Source: Halictus rubicundus
Lineage: Eukaryota; Arthropoda; Insecta; Hymenoptera; Halictidae
Direction of reading: 5' to 3'
Assembly: GCF_050948215.1 (NCBI RefSeq)
Contig: NW_027489008.1
Span: 62,001-126,000, forward strand
DNA: 64,000 nucleotides
Shown: one piece after another, positions 1 through 11,684 of the stretch
How positions within the stretch are numbered: the stretch's first letter is position 1
Layout: each line of letters begins with the position of its first letter
Position numbers and translations under genes: made by a program
Notes under the pieces: model-generated
What the model was told of the DNA's origin: nothing
Seen by the model: the letters and a program-made list of their open reading frames with translations, nothing else
Databases searched by the model: none

Positions 1-695
1 CAACCAGTCTCTTACACCGTTAGCACCAAATAACACGCGCACTCAGTGATCATAAGAGCCGAAAGTTGGTCGCAATAATATTCGCAAATATCGTACAGCG
101 CGGCACAGCCTCAACCGTCCCAAACACTCGCGGACGTTTGCTACGCCGTCAAGGTTACTCTGCGCGCACACACAACACAACGGACACCGAACGTTCTCGA
201 CCTTCGACGCCCAAACAACGAACGGTCGTTGCGTTTTCCCACGTTATAAATGTTCTTCGCCTACAGGATGGATAAATCCTGATTACTCTTAGCTCGTGTA
301 TTTGTCTACTTATGTAAATCCAATGCTACACATAATGCATAAGGTGCACACCGGTAAAACGTAACTTCAACACGCGCTGCCGAAATTCCCGTAAAACGTA
401 AATTGTTCTTCCCACGTAAAATTTTCTTCCACGTTCTTTCGCGTATCCCACTTCTGAAGTTGTAGGAGATGGACTCTGGTCAGGAATGTACGAACATACG
501 TAGGTTAGAAAATGGTAACTGTATTTCCTGAGAAGTAACAACGGATACATAAAGGTGCGTTCTCGAGCGCAGAGATGTTGCCTCGAGGTAAGGCTGCAGC
601 GGACTGACTCTTCAGCCGCTCCCACTCCCGCATGTGCTCGACCGCAGCGCACGCAGTCGTCTCGGCGCGTGAGGCAACTATCTAGCTGTTCTACA
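1..695 (-). mobile_element. 5' end of Ty3/Gypsy element (left-arm copy, cut by window edge)
   Basis: Mirror of 32001-32695. It holds the 5' LTR (461-695) and the start of the 5' untranslated region, reading leftward off the window. The target duplication half gtag at 696-699 mirrors ctac at 31997-32000. The insertion is therefore the same event in both arms, present before the duplication or copied between arms by conversion. Gag-Pol would lie to the left of base 1. Confidence 0.92.
461..695 (-). repeat. Gypsy 5' LTR, left-arm copy
   Basis: This 235-bp LTR reads TGTAGAACAG to TCCTACA on the minus strand. It is the mirror image of 32001-32235. The 3' LTR of the full element at 37128-37362 differs from it by one base near the end (TCTTACA). 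Confidence 0.95.
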
Positions 696-1213
696 GTAGA
701 GACTCCTGTGCCAGCATCTTTGAAAAACAAAGGATTGTGCATCTTATAAAAAGGGGGACCAACTCCTAAAATTCAGTTATAAATAGTCAGTCAGTCAGTC
801 AGACAATCGTGAACAATCAGTTATTCAGTCATAGTCAATAGTCCAGTAGTCTCTTTTGAAGTTAAAATAGTTCGTTCAGTTGTTTCGCGACAAACCGTTT
901 CAAAGACCAGTGTCAGCAGTCGGAGTATATTGTAACCGAATTCGAACCCGTGATCACGGTAATATTAATATTATTATTATTATTATCAAACTATTTATAA
1001 GCACTCCAGTATATGCGCTATATAAACCATATTTGTAAAATCAAATTTGTAATCTCTGATTCAGAACCACACTTTGAATAAATCAATAATATTGTTGTTT
1101 TCAAAATAAGGGTACAAAGTTATTTAAACGATCCTCAATTTCCCGAACCATAGCCGGTGTATGCAGGTAGGTTTGAAACTGCGTCCTATCCTCTTAAAAT
1201 CGTAATTCATCCC
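696..1213. other. Non-coding flank with short tandem repeats
   Basis: No gene seen. It includes a run of the tetranucleotide cagt near 784-804 and a run of att near 962-985. It is the pre-insertion flank of the Gypsy element and mirrors 31483-32000. Confidence 0.6.
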
Positions 1214-1371
1214 ACTCGGGACGTAACACTATCAAAGCTTGCAAAGGAGTATCTTTGTGTTATGGCAACATCTGTTCCTTCCGAAAGAGTATTCTCAAAG
1301 ACTGGCGAAATAATTAGTAAAAAAAAGAAATAGATTAAAAGACAATATAGTGAATAAAATATTGCTTCTTA
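1214..1371 (+). pseudogene. hAT transposase C-terminal (dimerisation) fragment
   Basis: Translation in frame from 1214 gives LSKLAKEYLC, then ATSVPSERVFSKTGEIIS. This is the hallmark of the hAT C-terminal dimerisation domain (hATC), through which hAT transposases oligomerise. A one-base length change in the A run at about 1319-1326 shifts the frame, and the expected continuation (NKILLL) appears in another frame around 1350. Only the last ~50 residues are present. No catalytic core and no BED finger are visible nearby, so this is a dead 3' remnant. The mirror copy is at 31325-31482. Confidence 0.8.
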
Positions 1372-3517
1372 CTATGTACAAAATAAATCCTTTATTATGT
1401 CTATTTCGTACATATTCGCTTTATCTACGTTTTTTTCTTGCCGAAATGTTCCAGTATTTCCACTCGCGGCATTTCTATACTCATGTCAGGTCCGAAATCA
1501 CAGTCAAATTTAAAGCATCGAGATATTTGAAGGAATCATTTGGCAATCGATACATATAGTATAGAAACAGCTTATAGTGATCAGGAATAAATAACTTCTG
1601 TGAATTTGATTGCAAAGTGGAAGAACATTGACCCCTTCGACTCGATACTTTCACAGGGTGTATTAAAGAAAGTTTGTTGTGCATTGTAGGTATTAACGAA
1701 AGAACCCTCCCCCGCCCTAAAGAACAAAGTCGGTCATTCAAAATAGGCAGAATTTTTCATCAAAATAGGCAGTTTTTTGCAAATATCTCGGAAAATCAAG
1801 ATACCGCAGTACTGTGCGGACTAATGGCCTGTTTTTGGGCACTTCTCGTAATTTGGTTATTAATGTGTATATATATATATATAAGGCGCTAAAACTCAAG
1901 GAACGTAAAGAATATATTTCGCAGAAGTTATAAGGGAATAGCAATCCCTAAGACCCGTATCCTATAAATTCCAAATTCAAGAAAACAAAATCTATTCAAA
2001 TTAAAACATTGATAAAGAAATAATGAGGAAATACCTGCAAAATTACTTCTTAACCGTTGAAAACGAAACATGAGGCCCTGGGGTGACCGAGGAACCAGTG
2101 CGTGAGGTAAAGAGCGAACCAGCACTGCATCCGTTGGCGAACCTCACCCATTTGAAAACACTGGAAATAAATAATAACATGTATCACTCAATGAATACAT
2201 ATATAGAAACAACTTATAGTGATCATGAATAAATAACTTCTGTGAATTTGATTGCAAAGTGAAAAAACATTGACCACTTCGACTCAATAATTTCATACCT
2301 CCATCATATATTAATGTATATATATATAAGGCGCTAAAACTCATGGAACGTAAAGAATATATTTCGCAGAAGTTATAAGGGAATAGCAATCCCTAAGACC
2401 CGTATCCTATAAATTCCAAATTCAAGAAAACAAAATCTATTCAAATTAAAACATTGATAAAGAAATAATGAGGAAATACCTGCAAAATTACTTCTTAACC
2501 GTTGAAAACGAAACATGAGGCCCTGGGGTGACCGAGGAACCAGTGCGTGAGGTAAAGAGCGAACCAGCATTGCATCCGTTGGCCAACCTCACCCATTTGA
2601 AAACACTGGAAATAAATAATAACATGTATCCAACGGCAGAAGGTGAAGTTTCCAAGCTACTACACGCGGTAAGGAAAATAAATGGTAGGGACAACTTGAG
2701 AATAAATGAAGGGATCGTTTGCGGTGCAATTAGAAATTGTCTCTACCTGAAATACTTGCACTTGTGAAGACTTCATTCAACGTTGATGAACTCAATGGAT
2801 ACATATACAATAGTATATCATGAATAAATTTCTTCTGTGAATTTGATTGCAAAGTGAAAAAACATTGACCACTTCGACTCAATAATTTCATACCTCCCTT
2901 CATATATTAATGTATATATATATAAGGCGCTAAAACTCATGGAACGTAAAGAATATATTTCGCAGAAGTTATAAGGGAATAGCAATCCCTAAGACCCGTA
3001 TCCTATAAATTCCAAATTCAAGAAAACAAAATCTATTCAAATTAAAACATTGATAAAGAAATAATGAGGAAATACCTGCAAAATTACTTCTTAACCGTTG
3101 AAAACGAAACATGAGGCCCTGGGGTGACCGAGGAACCAGTGCGTGAGGTAAAGAGCGAACCAGCATTGCATCCGTTGGCCAACCTCACCCATTTGAAAAC
3201 ACTGGAAATAAATAATAACATGTATCCAACGGCAGAAGGTGAAGTTTCCAAGCTACTACACGCGGTAAGGAAAATAAATTGTAGGGACAACTTGAGAATA
3301 AATGAAGGGATCGTTTGCGGTGCAATTAGAAATTGTCTCTACCTGAAATACTTGCACTTGTGAAGACTTCATTCAACGTTGATGAACTCAATGGATACAT
3401 ATACAATAGTATATCATGAATAAATTTCTTCTGTGAATTTGATTGCAAAGTTCAAGAACATTGACCCCATCGACTCAATAATTTCATAGGGTGGATAATA
3501 AAAATTCCCTTGTAGAT

Positions 3518-4293
3518 TGTTATGACACACAGCCATTTCCGAGGAAAGACCATTAGACCTCGGGATACTTTTACAAGGGTCTCGAGAAGGCCTAAGCATT
3601 TTTTATATACACGTTACCAGTTAAGGCCTAATCGTCACGGGTTAGGCATCCGCGTAGTGCGTGAGGGTTAGAGACCCTAAGGCAGACCCCTTGGGCCATC
3701 AGTTTGGGGACCCCTAATAAACATAGTTGCCAGATGACTGGAACAAAGTGACTCTTCTGCCAAGTCCTTGGAAAATCTAGCTTTTCCAAGGAAGCATTGT
3801 TCCCAAACTCGATGGTCCTCGCCCTCATGGGACAAGGGGGTAATAAACCATAGGCACGTGCTGGCCACTTGGGCCCTTTTTTTCGTCACGCTGCTCTGTG
3901 GTCTGGCAATCGTCACGTGCTGGTCTAGGCACTTTCTCTACGCGTTTGACTTGGGGTGGGGACTTCCTCCACCACCAACAGGGGTTGCATACAAATGACT
4001 CCTCCCTCAAGTCAATCAGCAAGTGAGATTTCTTTCCCCCAAAAATGGGACCATCTCCCACTCTTCTCCAAAGTCACCACCGAGGTGAAGAGCGAGCTGA
4101 CCCCAGAGCAGAAATTAGATACAAACTTGTTCTCAAAGGAAACCGAATAATCACCAGTCCGAATGTAAACTGTATATAGTCATTGTTCTAATAAACCAAA
4201 GTTGTTATTGCAAAGGAAGGTGTCGGGTCATTAATTCGACAAAATAACACGCAGAACCTCTCCTACAATTGCGAGAAACTGCACGACATAACA
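3518..4293 (+). mobile_element. Solo LTR inside the satellite array (left arm)
   Basis: This 776-bp sequence runs from TGTTATGACACAC to GACGACATAACA-like ends (short inverted repeat TGTTATG and CATAACA). It is flanked on both sides by the 5-bp duplication TAGAT (3513-3517 and 4294-4298). An AATAAA polyadenylation signal lies at about 4190. No internal retrotransposon genes follow, so it is a solo LTR left by recombination between two LTRs. The mirror copy is at 28403-29178. Confidence 0.88.
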
Positions 4294-4493
4294 TAGATTT
4301 TAATGAAAGAACTCTCCTCCATCCTAAAGAACAAATTCGGTCATTGAAAATAGGCAGAATTCGCAATGGAGACTCTGACAGTTTTTTGCAAATATCTCAG
4401 AAAATAAAGAGACCTCCGTACAGTGCGGACAAATGGTCTGTCTTCGGGCACTTCTCGTAATTTGGTTATTAATGTATATATTAATGTACAATA

Positions 4494-6213
4494 ACCAGCA
4501 AAACTGAGTCTACACTATTTGAAGCAACATAACTTTTTAAAAATTAGATCAAATGACTTGAATTTTATTGAGAAGTTAGAAGGATTAGTTTATTAGACGA
4601 GGTGTAGGAAGGAATGGGAAGAGGTGGAAAGGTTGCAGGAGAGGTTTCTGAGGTGGGTCCTAGGAGTAGAGAGGTACGCACCGCGGTATATGGTGCGGTA
4701 ACAGCTGCAGAGGGAGTTGTTGAGAGGGAGGGCGGGGTTGAGGGCATGGGGGTACCAGAAGAAGTTGAGGGTGGAAAAAGGGGGGGAGCTAGCTAGGTTG
4801 TGCTGGGAGCAGGGAAGAGGAAGGGGCAGAAGGGGAGGGGAGGTAGTAGGGTGGGTGAAGGAGTGACGGCGTTTTTGGGAAGAGAGGGGCTGGACAGCGG
4901 AGGAGGCGGAGGAGATGATGGAGGAGAGGATAGAGGCAGTGAGTGAGGAGATAGTGAAAGGGGAAAAGAAGAAGCAACAGGGGAGAGATGGGAAAAGATA
5001 GGAAGCGCAAGGTACAACATGTGGTACGGGAGGGTGAAGGGAGAGCGGATACCGGGGTATCTGAAGAAAGGCTGGGGAGAGAGCAGGTGGCAAAGGGTGG
5101 CCAGGTACAGGTTGGGAAACGAGATGAGAGGTGGAAAGTATTGGTTGGAGGAGGAGAAGAAAGTATGTAAGGTCTGTGGGTGAGAGGAGGAAACGTGGGA
5201 ACATGTGTGGGAAATGTGTAAGGGAGGGTTGAGGGGAGTGGTTGGCAGGGGATGGTGGGGAAGTATTAGGGGATGAAGGAGGAGAGGAATGGATGAGGAA
5301 GGTGGATGAATGGAGGAAGAGCAGGAATGGAGAGATATGGGAGATGAAGTAAATGGAGAGAATGCATAGGAATGGAGTGAAAGAGAGAGCAGCCGAAAGA
5401 GGAGGTCCAGGAGGCATGGGAAGGATGGGTGAGGTGCAGGGAGGGGAGAGAGCAGAGAAGCATGTATGTGTGGGACAGGGAAAAATAATAACGCGGCGGA
5501 TATTAGTGAAAGATCGTTCTCTCTCTCTATGGCGTGTTTTTAGGACACGTTTAATTAAGTTAGGGTAAGTTAGGATAAGTTTAAGGTTAAGATTGGGGTA
5601 AGAGGGAGATGTAATTAAAATTGTAACCCCGAGGGGAATCAATAATTGATATATATATTAGACGAGGTGTACAAAATTTTTGAAAAAAATTTTAATTGGT
5701 CGGAATCGCAAAAGAAATAGTAAAAGTTGGTTTTTTCAGCTTTTTTATCAGAGCCTGTATTGAAAATTTAAGGAATGTATTTGATTTGCTCGAATAAATT
5801 ATATCTACGCTTAAAATTTCACAGATATTGGTTAATTCGATTACGAGTTATAAACGATTAAAAGTGTGGTTTTAAGTCGAAAATCATGAAAAACGGCAAT
5901 TTTTCCACTTTTAAGCGTTTATAACTCGTAAACGAATTAACCAATATCGGTGAAATTTTCAGCATGGATGTAATTTACTCAAGCGAATCAAACACATTTT
6001 TTAAATTTTCAATACAGGCTCAGATAAAAAAGCTAAAAAAACCAACTGTTACTATTTCTTTTGCGATTCCGACCAATTCAAACTTTTTTCAAAAATTTTT
6101 TACACCTCGTCTAACAAACTAAACCTTCCAACTTCTCAATAAAATTCAAGTCATTTGATCAGATTTTTAAAAAGTTATGTTGGCTCAAATAGTGTAGACT
6201 CAGTTTTGCTGGT
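4494..6213. mobile_element. Tc1/mariner-type foldback MITE (left arm), split by a LINE
   Basis: The ends are ACCAGCAAAACTGAGTCTAC and its complement, flanked by TA (4492-4493 and 6214-6215). The two halves are complementary over several hundred bases, including regions around tttgcgattccgacca and cgtttacgagttataaacg. No transposase is present. Without the LINE at 4607-5656 and one copy of its target duplication the element is about 655 bp. It sits in the junction between satellite module A2 and unit R4. The mirror copy is at 26483-28202. A third, truncated copy is at 37861-38221. Confidence 0.85.
4607..5656 (+). mobile_element. 5'-truncated non-LTR retrotransposon 3' end
   Basis: Flanked by the 15-bp direct repeat ATTAGACGAGGTGTA (4592-4606 and 5657-5671), as expected from target-primed reverse transcription. 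The plus-strand reading (with stops and frameshifts) resembles the C-terminal part of insect LINE ORF2: RFLRWVLGVERYAP, then GELARLCWEQ, then a Cys-His box around 5166-5220 (VCKVCG, then ETWEHVWEMC). A purine-rich stretch follows, then a 3' UTR with ctctctctc and gttaggg-like runs. It is degenerate and not autonomous. The long open frame on the opposite strand is an artefact of this purine-rich composition. The mirror copy is at 27040-28089. Confidence 0.85.
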
Positions 6214-7430
6214 TAGTGTATGTATATAAAGCGAGAAAACTCAAGGAACGTAAAGAATATATTTCGCAGAAGTTACAAGGGAATAGCAATCCCTAAGACC
6301 CATATCCTATAAATTCCAAATTCAAGGTAACAAGATCTATTCAAATTAAAACATTAATAAAGAAATAATGAGAAAATACCTGTGAAATTTCTTCTTAACT
6401 GTTGAAAACAAAACACGAGGCCCTGGGGTGACCGAGGAACCAGTCAGTGAGGTGAACAGCGAACCCACATTGCATCCAATGGCCGGCCTCACACTTGAAA
6501 ACACTGAAAATAAATAATAACATGTATTCAACGGCAGAAGGTAAAGTTTTTAAGCTACTACACGCGGTAAGGAAAATAAATTATAGGGACAACCTGAGAA
6601 TAAATGAAGGGATCGTTTGCGGTGCGATTAGAAATTGTCTCTACCTGAAATACATCCACTTGTGCACTTCATTCAACGTTTATAAACTCAATGAATAGAT
6701 ATATAGAAACAACTTATAGTGATCATGTATAAATAACTTCTGTGAATATGATTGCAAAGTGAAAAAACATTGACCACTTCGACTCGATAATTTCATACCT
6801 CCCTTCATATATTAATGTATATATATATATAAGGCGCTAAAACTCATGGAACCTAAAGAATATATTTCGCAGAAGTTATAAGGGAATAGCAATCCCTAAG
6901 ACCCGTATCCTATAAATTCCAAATTCAAGAAAACAAAATCTATTCAAATTAAAACATTGATAAAGAAATAATGAGGAAATACCTGCAAAATTACTTCTTA
7001 ACCGTTGAAAAGGAAACATGAGACCCTGGGGTGACCGAGGAACCAGTGCGTGAGGTAAAGACCGAACCAGCATTGCATCCGTTGGCCAACCTCACCCATT
7101 TGAAAACACTGGAAATAAATAATAACATGTATCACTCAATGAATACATATATAGAAACAACTTATAGTGATCATGAATAAATAACTTCTGTGAATTTGAT
7201 TGCAAAATGGGAGAACATCGACTCGATAATTTCATAGGGTGGATAATAAAAATCTCCTTGTACATTTTAACCAAAGAACCCTCCCGCGCCCTAAAGAACA
7301 AATTCGGTCATTCAAAATAGGCAGAAGTTTACATCAAAATAGACAGTTTTTGCAAATATCTCGGAAAATAAAGAGACCGCCGTACTGTGCGGACAAATGG
7401 CCTGTTTTCGGGAAAACTTATCAAAATGTA

Positions 7431-9242
7431 TACTCCAAACCTAATCGCCATAATACGTACTTACAACACACGGCACTGACACGAATGGCTGCTCTGAAGT
7501 GAATACTGGCCGACGCTTGCGAGCGAATGTTCGATGGCATTCCTTCGACCGCCTTCGGAACCGATCTTCGCTTCTTTCTCTGCAGCTTCCCGTGGACCGT
7601 CGCCGCGCCGCCGCGTATACAATGTATGTTGGCGGTTCGTCGGCGTGCTTGCCGCTGCGCGATGCCCAGGCTGCCACATGTCCATTTTCATCTGTCTTTT
7701 TCGGCGGTTTATTTGACTTCGAATAATTTCCGGAGGCGCGTTCGAATGCTGTAACGAGGACAGAGCAGTCAAAGACTGGCGCGCGCGTTGCAATGTATGT
7801 GGTTGTATCGCCCAATGACAAAGCAAGGATCAAATAAAACTCTAGTCTATATATAGACACTTATGAATCGTAGTTCTTTTTAGACCTTTGAAATTTTGAA
7901 TCATTTCATTTTTGGTTTAATTTAGCTTCACACATGAATTTATTGACTCTGTTGTAAACATTTATTTCATAATAAAAAAAGAGAGACCGAGGTGTGTGCA
8001 TGAATAATAGTGGTAAAGTATTTTTAAGTTATAACATTCGCAAAACATCGTATCCGGACCTAATCTAATCATACATTATCATTATTAGGATCATACTCTT
8101 ATGCAAATGCACGTAGACTTTTTGACAGTGATACTGAAATAAATGTAATGTAACAATTACAATTTTTATTCTGTTATAACGTCTGACACCTGATCGTTCC
8201 ATACTCCGGGTAAAAAAAAACATGTCCACTTAGGACCCTCCTCCCTATAAATATCCAACATTTAATAAAATTGAAAGATTCCCTTTTCAGTTCCTTTCTT
8301 ATTCGTTATCCAACACGCCGGTGTTTCCATCTCGTATTCATCAGTCAGCTACACATCTGTAGGTAATACCATACCACAGACGAGGTATAGGAGTAGACCA
8401 ATCACCCAATGTATTATTCTGTCTCACGCTCGGGGGGCTCTAGAGCCCCCGTACTATTCCGTGTCACATCCTACCGTATCATCCAGAACTAATATTGTGG
8501 AACCGATATTCTACAATGGCGCTGTTGCTGATATAATTTTAAATCTCATGTCGAGGATTCATATGATGAATGAAACAAAAGAATGTTGTTTCCTCTTAAT
8601 TCCATTACGGCTGACACGCGAGTGCATCGAAGGAGACGTAATGTAATAATAATAATAACGTAACGTCTCCGGCTGAGAATATTTTGGTCCCGGATCGAAT
8701 CCCGCATGGAACGATTTTTTTTTCGTTAAACACTTTTTTCTTGTTCTTTCTACTACATCAGTCGTCTTCCCTGTGCAATTACAACTACAACAGTGTAATA
8801 ACATAATTATAAAAAATTAAATTAGTTCAATATTAGCCAAAAGTAAGAATGTAGTTTAAATTTAATTAAATAAAATACGACGTTGATATCATTAATTTCA
8901 TTTGACTATTTAATAGCTACTTATTCAATGTACTTCTGATATTGCTTTTCATTCGCAGCATATATATTCTAATAAATTTAATTATTTGGGATTGATAAAA
9001 GATTGAACAACAATATTTATAATAACTAGTTTTGAACATTTTTTAAGGGTAATTAAATTTAAAAAACAAAAAGAATGATTTAAAAATACAAAATATATTT
9101 CAGTATATACCATTAAACCCGATTCTTTTTAATTTTTTCAGTTTAAATTTTACTTTGGTATTGTTCCGTCACAAGACAAAACAAATATTTCAATATAACC
9201 AAACATCTGGGTGGCAGACTTCGGCCTACCTCCAGTTTATCA
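7431..9242. other. Unassigned arm sequence
   Basis: A GC-rich stretch (about 7490-7800) with overlapping open frames on both strands is followed by AT-rich DNA. The symmetric hairpin gggggctctagagccccc lies at 8433-8450. A tRNA-like module follows (gtctccggctgagaat at about 8676, B-box-like ggatcgaatccc at about 8693). The motif ggtataggagtagacc at 8384 recurs at the inner edge of the right palindrome arm. No gene is recognised. Mirror: 23454-25265. Confidence 0.5.
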
Positions 9243-9694
9243 TGTTTGTAATGCACTAGCATTTATGGTAGCGGCCCGGGACAAAATTTACAACACTTTA
9301 CCGGGCGCAGGTTTATAACGCCTTTCCGGACCCATCGAGTGAGGGTACCGCGCGTCCACCTCGGCACAAGGTTACCCTCCCTTTGGCAATGGTAGGCGCC
9401 AACGAAGATCAATGACAATGATTGACCAATCACGAACAAATTAGAAGACAGAGATTCTTAGACCCCACCCACACCGAGATTAGCTGCAAGGAGTGAAGAG
9501 ACGACAAGACCAGTCAACCAACTAGCCTCAAATAAACAAGTATTCCTCCGAGCAACCGTAGAGTCGTAGTCCACCAGAGCAGCAGCGGTCGTAGTATCCG
9601 CGTATTTCTTTTTATTTCTTCGGTTCTGTTAACGTCAGAGTCGATAGTGCAAACCGACACGGACAAGAGTGTCCCTTGCACTGCATTCCAGACA
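9243..9694 (+). repeat. LTR-like block
   Basis: Starts TGTTTGTAATGC and ends CATTCCAGACA. It contains CCAAT-like boxes (attgaccaatc) and an AATAAA at about 9531, which suggests an LTR in plus orientation. I found no target duplication, and a hAT-like end (cagagttgggca) overlaps its right edge, so the limits are tentative. Mirror: 23002-23453. Confidence 0.4.
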
Positions 9695-10053
9695 GAGTTG
9701 GGCACTATTTAGATAACAAATTATTTAAATAAGGATTCGAATCAAAGATATTTTATCTTTATTCGTTATTCGAAAGTTCGAATAAAAAAAGTATCTCTGT
9801 CGAATAAATAATTTTATTAGACGAGAATTTATCGGACGAATAGAGAGAATTTTTTTTATTCGAAGCGGATTTATTCGAACTTGGAATAAATTTTCATCTT
9901 TTATCTGTATCTTTTATTCAAAGGCTTCGGATAAATCTTCGAATAACTTTTGCCAGCTCGAATAAGCGGCGACGAGGTCCGACGAACGCCGATCTTCAAA
10001 GACCCAGCGACTGACAAACGGTATACAATGTAAGCAGATGGAGAATCGCGCAC
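9695..10053. repeat. AT-rich hAT-like terminal region
   Basis: Begins at cagagttgggca (9693-9704), a terminal repeat typical of many hAT elements. It continues with dense ttattcgaata motifs in both orientations, as in non-autonomous hAT elements. The opposite terminus was not found, so this is a partial copy. Mirror: 22643-23001. Confidence 0.45.
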
Positions 10054-11643
10054 GAATGAAAGTTCAAACTTTTAGATTTTTCAATATACCTCCATAAAAT
10101 TGCGGCGAGTGAATTGAGGGGCTTTTCCTGATGAAAATGAGTCCAAACTCGAGTGTAATCGAACAATTTTATTGATACGTAATGTTACGATAAAAATTAA
10201 AATCTTGTTGAAGATAATCCAAATGATGTCGTGTTTGGACTCATTTTCATCTGGATAAGCTCTACAACTTATTCGTATTAAAAATACTATTCGCATTAAC
10301 ACTATTCCTACCGAAACTTCGCGTATACCTATTTCTACCGCGACCGGTCAAATGACCGGTCTGTAGCACAACTTATATTTTTTAATATAGAATGAAGATA
10401 ATAGCCAATTTGACAGTATAAAAATATAGTTTCTTTTATTTAGGAGTATATAATGTATATTTTATTCGTTTTCACCGCATAATATTTCGTTTACTATACC
10501 CTGTTGGGCCTGATGTTCCCCTAAACATATTATGAATAGGTGCTCTTCCAGGATTAGACCCTTCTTTTACTTCTTGCCAAACAGTTCCGTCTATAGCAGT
10601 TTCGATTACCTCTTCCTCATTCTCGCTATCGGAAGTAACTAAAAATCTCCTTCTCTTTCGTCCTCTACGTACGTTCGAAACATTCCCTTCGTCCTCATCG
10701 GTGTTCGAGTCGTTCTCAAATAGATCATAATTTTCCGTATTGTCATTTGCAATATCAAAAATTTCGAACGTCTTTACATTTTGGGAATGAATATTCAAGG
10801 GATAAAATAAAAACTAAAATATAAAAATGTAAATCAAGATGGATAAAAAAATGAACAAAAGATAAAATGTGAAACTTGCTACGAAGTATTGTTGGTTTGT
10901 TCACTTTTTTGAAAGTGACACTTATAACGCGTAATACAATAGAAAATAAAAGTAGAATAATAATAGAATAAAAATACAAAATAGTAAAAGACTGCCGAAT
11001 ATGCTCCTTGTAACTTTCACGTTTTGATGCTCTCTGTCCAGCTCACGAGACTTTACTGATTTGAATTCGTGAGAAGACGTCTAGGCATCTCCTTCGGCTA
11101 TGATTTTATTTATTTTACAGTCATAGTAGATAAGACGGTGTAAGAAAATCCGAGGTTCTGGACCGCTTCGGATACCAATCAAGCAAATAAAGACCGCGAG
11201 GCCGATAGGCGAGCGAGGACTGTAAGCACTTTTCGGCTAAAATCATGCCACAACTGCATTACCTTCCGTTTGTAACGACTTTATAGTTTCGGAATTGAGT
11301 CTTTGAAAGAATACTATTACAAAAAGATATAAATCGATCTACCGGTCAAATGACCGGTCGTGGTAGGTAAGACAGACTACAAATTTTTCTCAGAAAATAA
11401 ACAATAAAAAAAGAAGTAAATATTGAAAAATGTATTATACGCATATTGTAGGAAAAGTCGTGAAGTTTAAAGGCGATTCAACTACGTTGTATATAGGAAA
11501 TTCTAATCGAAATTTTAAAAACGGTCATTTGACCGGTCGCGGTAGGAGTTTGGACTCATTTTCTTCAGGAAAAGCCCCTAACAATTCACTCGTCACAATT
11601 TTATGAAGGTATATTGAAAAATCTAAAATTTGAACTTTCATTC
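10054..11643. mobile_element. Foldback element containing a piggyBac-like remnant (left arm)
   Basis: Outer inverted repeats of about 97 bp lie at 10054-10150 and 11546-11643 (gaatgaaagttcaaa, then gatttttcaatatacc, then gaaaatgagtccaaactc). Inside, a TTAA at 10296-10299 is followed by cactattcctacc. Near-palindromic boxes accggtcaaatgaccggt lie at 10343-10360 and 11341-11358, with a degraded version at 11521-11537. The interior carries the N-terminal part of a piggyBac-type transposase. The likely history is a piggyBac-like element, now missing its right terminus, inserted in an older foldback element. Mirror: 21053-22642. Confidence 0.65.
10472..10798 (-). pseudogene. piggyBac-like transposase N-terminal fragment (left arm)
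   Basis: This open frame of 108 codons has no ATG at its start; it opens at TTG and stays open further upstream. The first half is acidic (many D, E and N, residues 15-45). It is followed by a basic run, RRGRKRRR, resembling a nuclear localisation signal. The C-terminal motif, GRAPIHNMFRGTSGPTGYSK, matches the segment that precedes the DDE catalytic domain in piggyBac and PGBD proteins. The frame then ends, and the DDD catalytic core and C-terminal zinc finger are absent. It is a fragment, not an active enzyme. The identical translation at 21898-22224 in the other arm reflects the palindrome rather than selection. Confidence 0.75.
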
Positions 11644-11684
11644 GATGCGGGTTTCGATGGCGGACGAAAAGATTCTCAGCCGGA

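Larger units (their letters stand above)
1692..7430. repeat. Degenerate satellite-like array, left arm (units R1-R5 and modules A1-A3)
   Basis: Five related units begin at an aaggcgctaaaactca-like box near 1886, 2331, 2927, 6231 and 6834. R2 to R3 is exactly 596 bp and R4 to R5 is 603 bp. R1 and R5 lack an internal block that R2-R4 keep. A second module of about 180 bp (gaaagaaccctcc, then cggtcattcaaaataggcag, then tgcgga) occurs at 1692-1870, 4298-4480 and 7265-7430, and precedes R1 and R4. R2 and R3 each carry an open frame of 79 codons (2528-2767 and 3124-3363) that lacks an ATG. R4 has the same frame broken. The array is interrupted by a solo LTR and by a MITE carrying a LINE. I do not recognise the family. 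Confidence 0.85.

Noticed and set aside
4593..5642. Minus-strand 349-codon Ser/Pro/Leu-rich open frame (and mirror 27054-28103)
   Set aside because: It is the opposite strand of a purine-rich LINE fragment with a 15-bp target duplication. The composition alone explains the long frame.
7441..7860. Overlapping 139- and 121-codon frames on the minus strand (and mirror)
   Set aside because: Open frames exist on both strands in the same GC-rich block with no recognisable domain, so coding is not supported.
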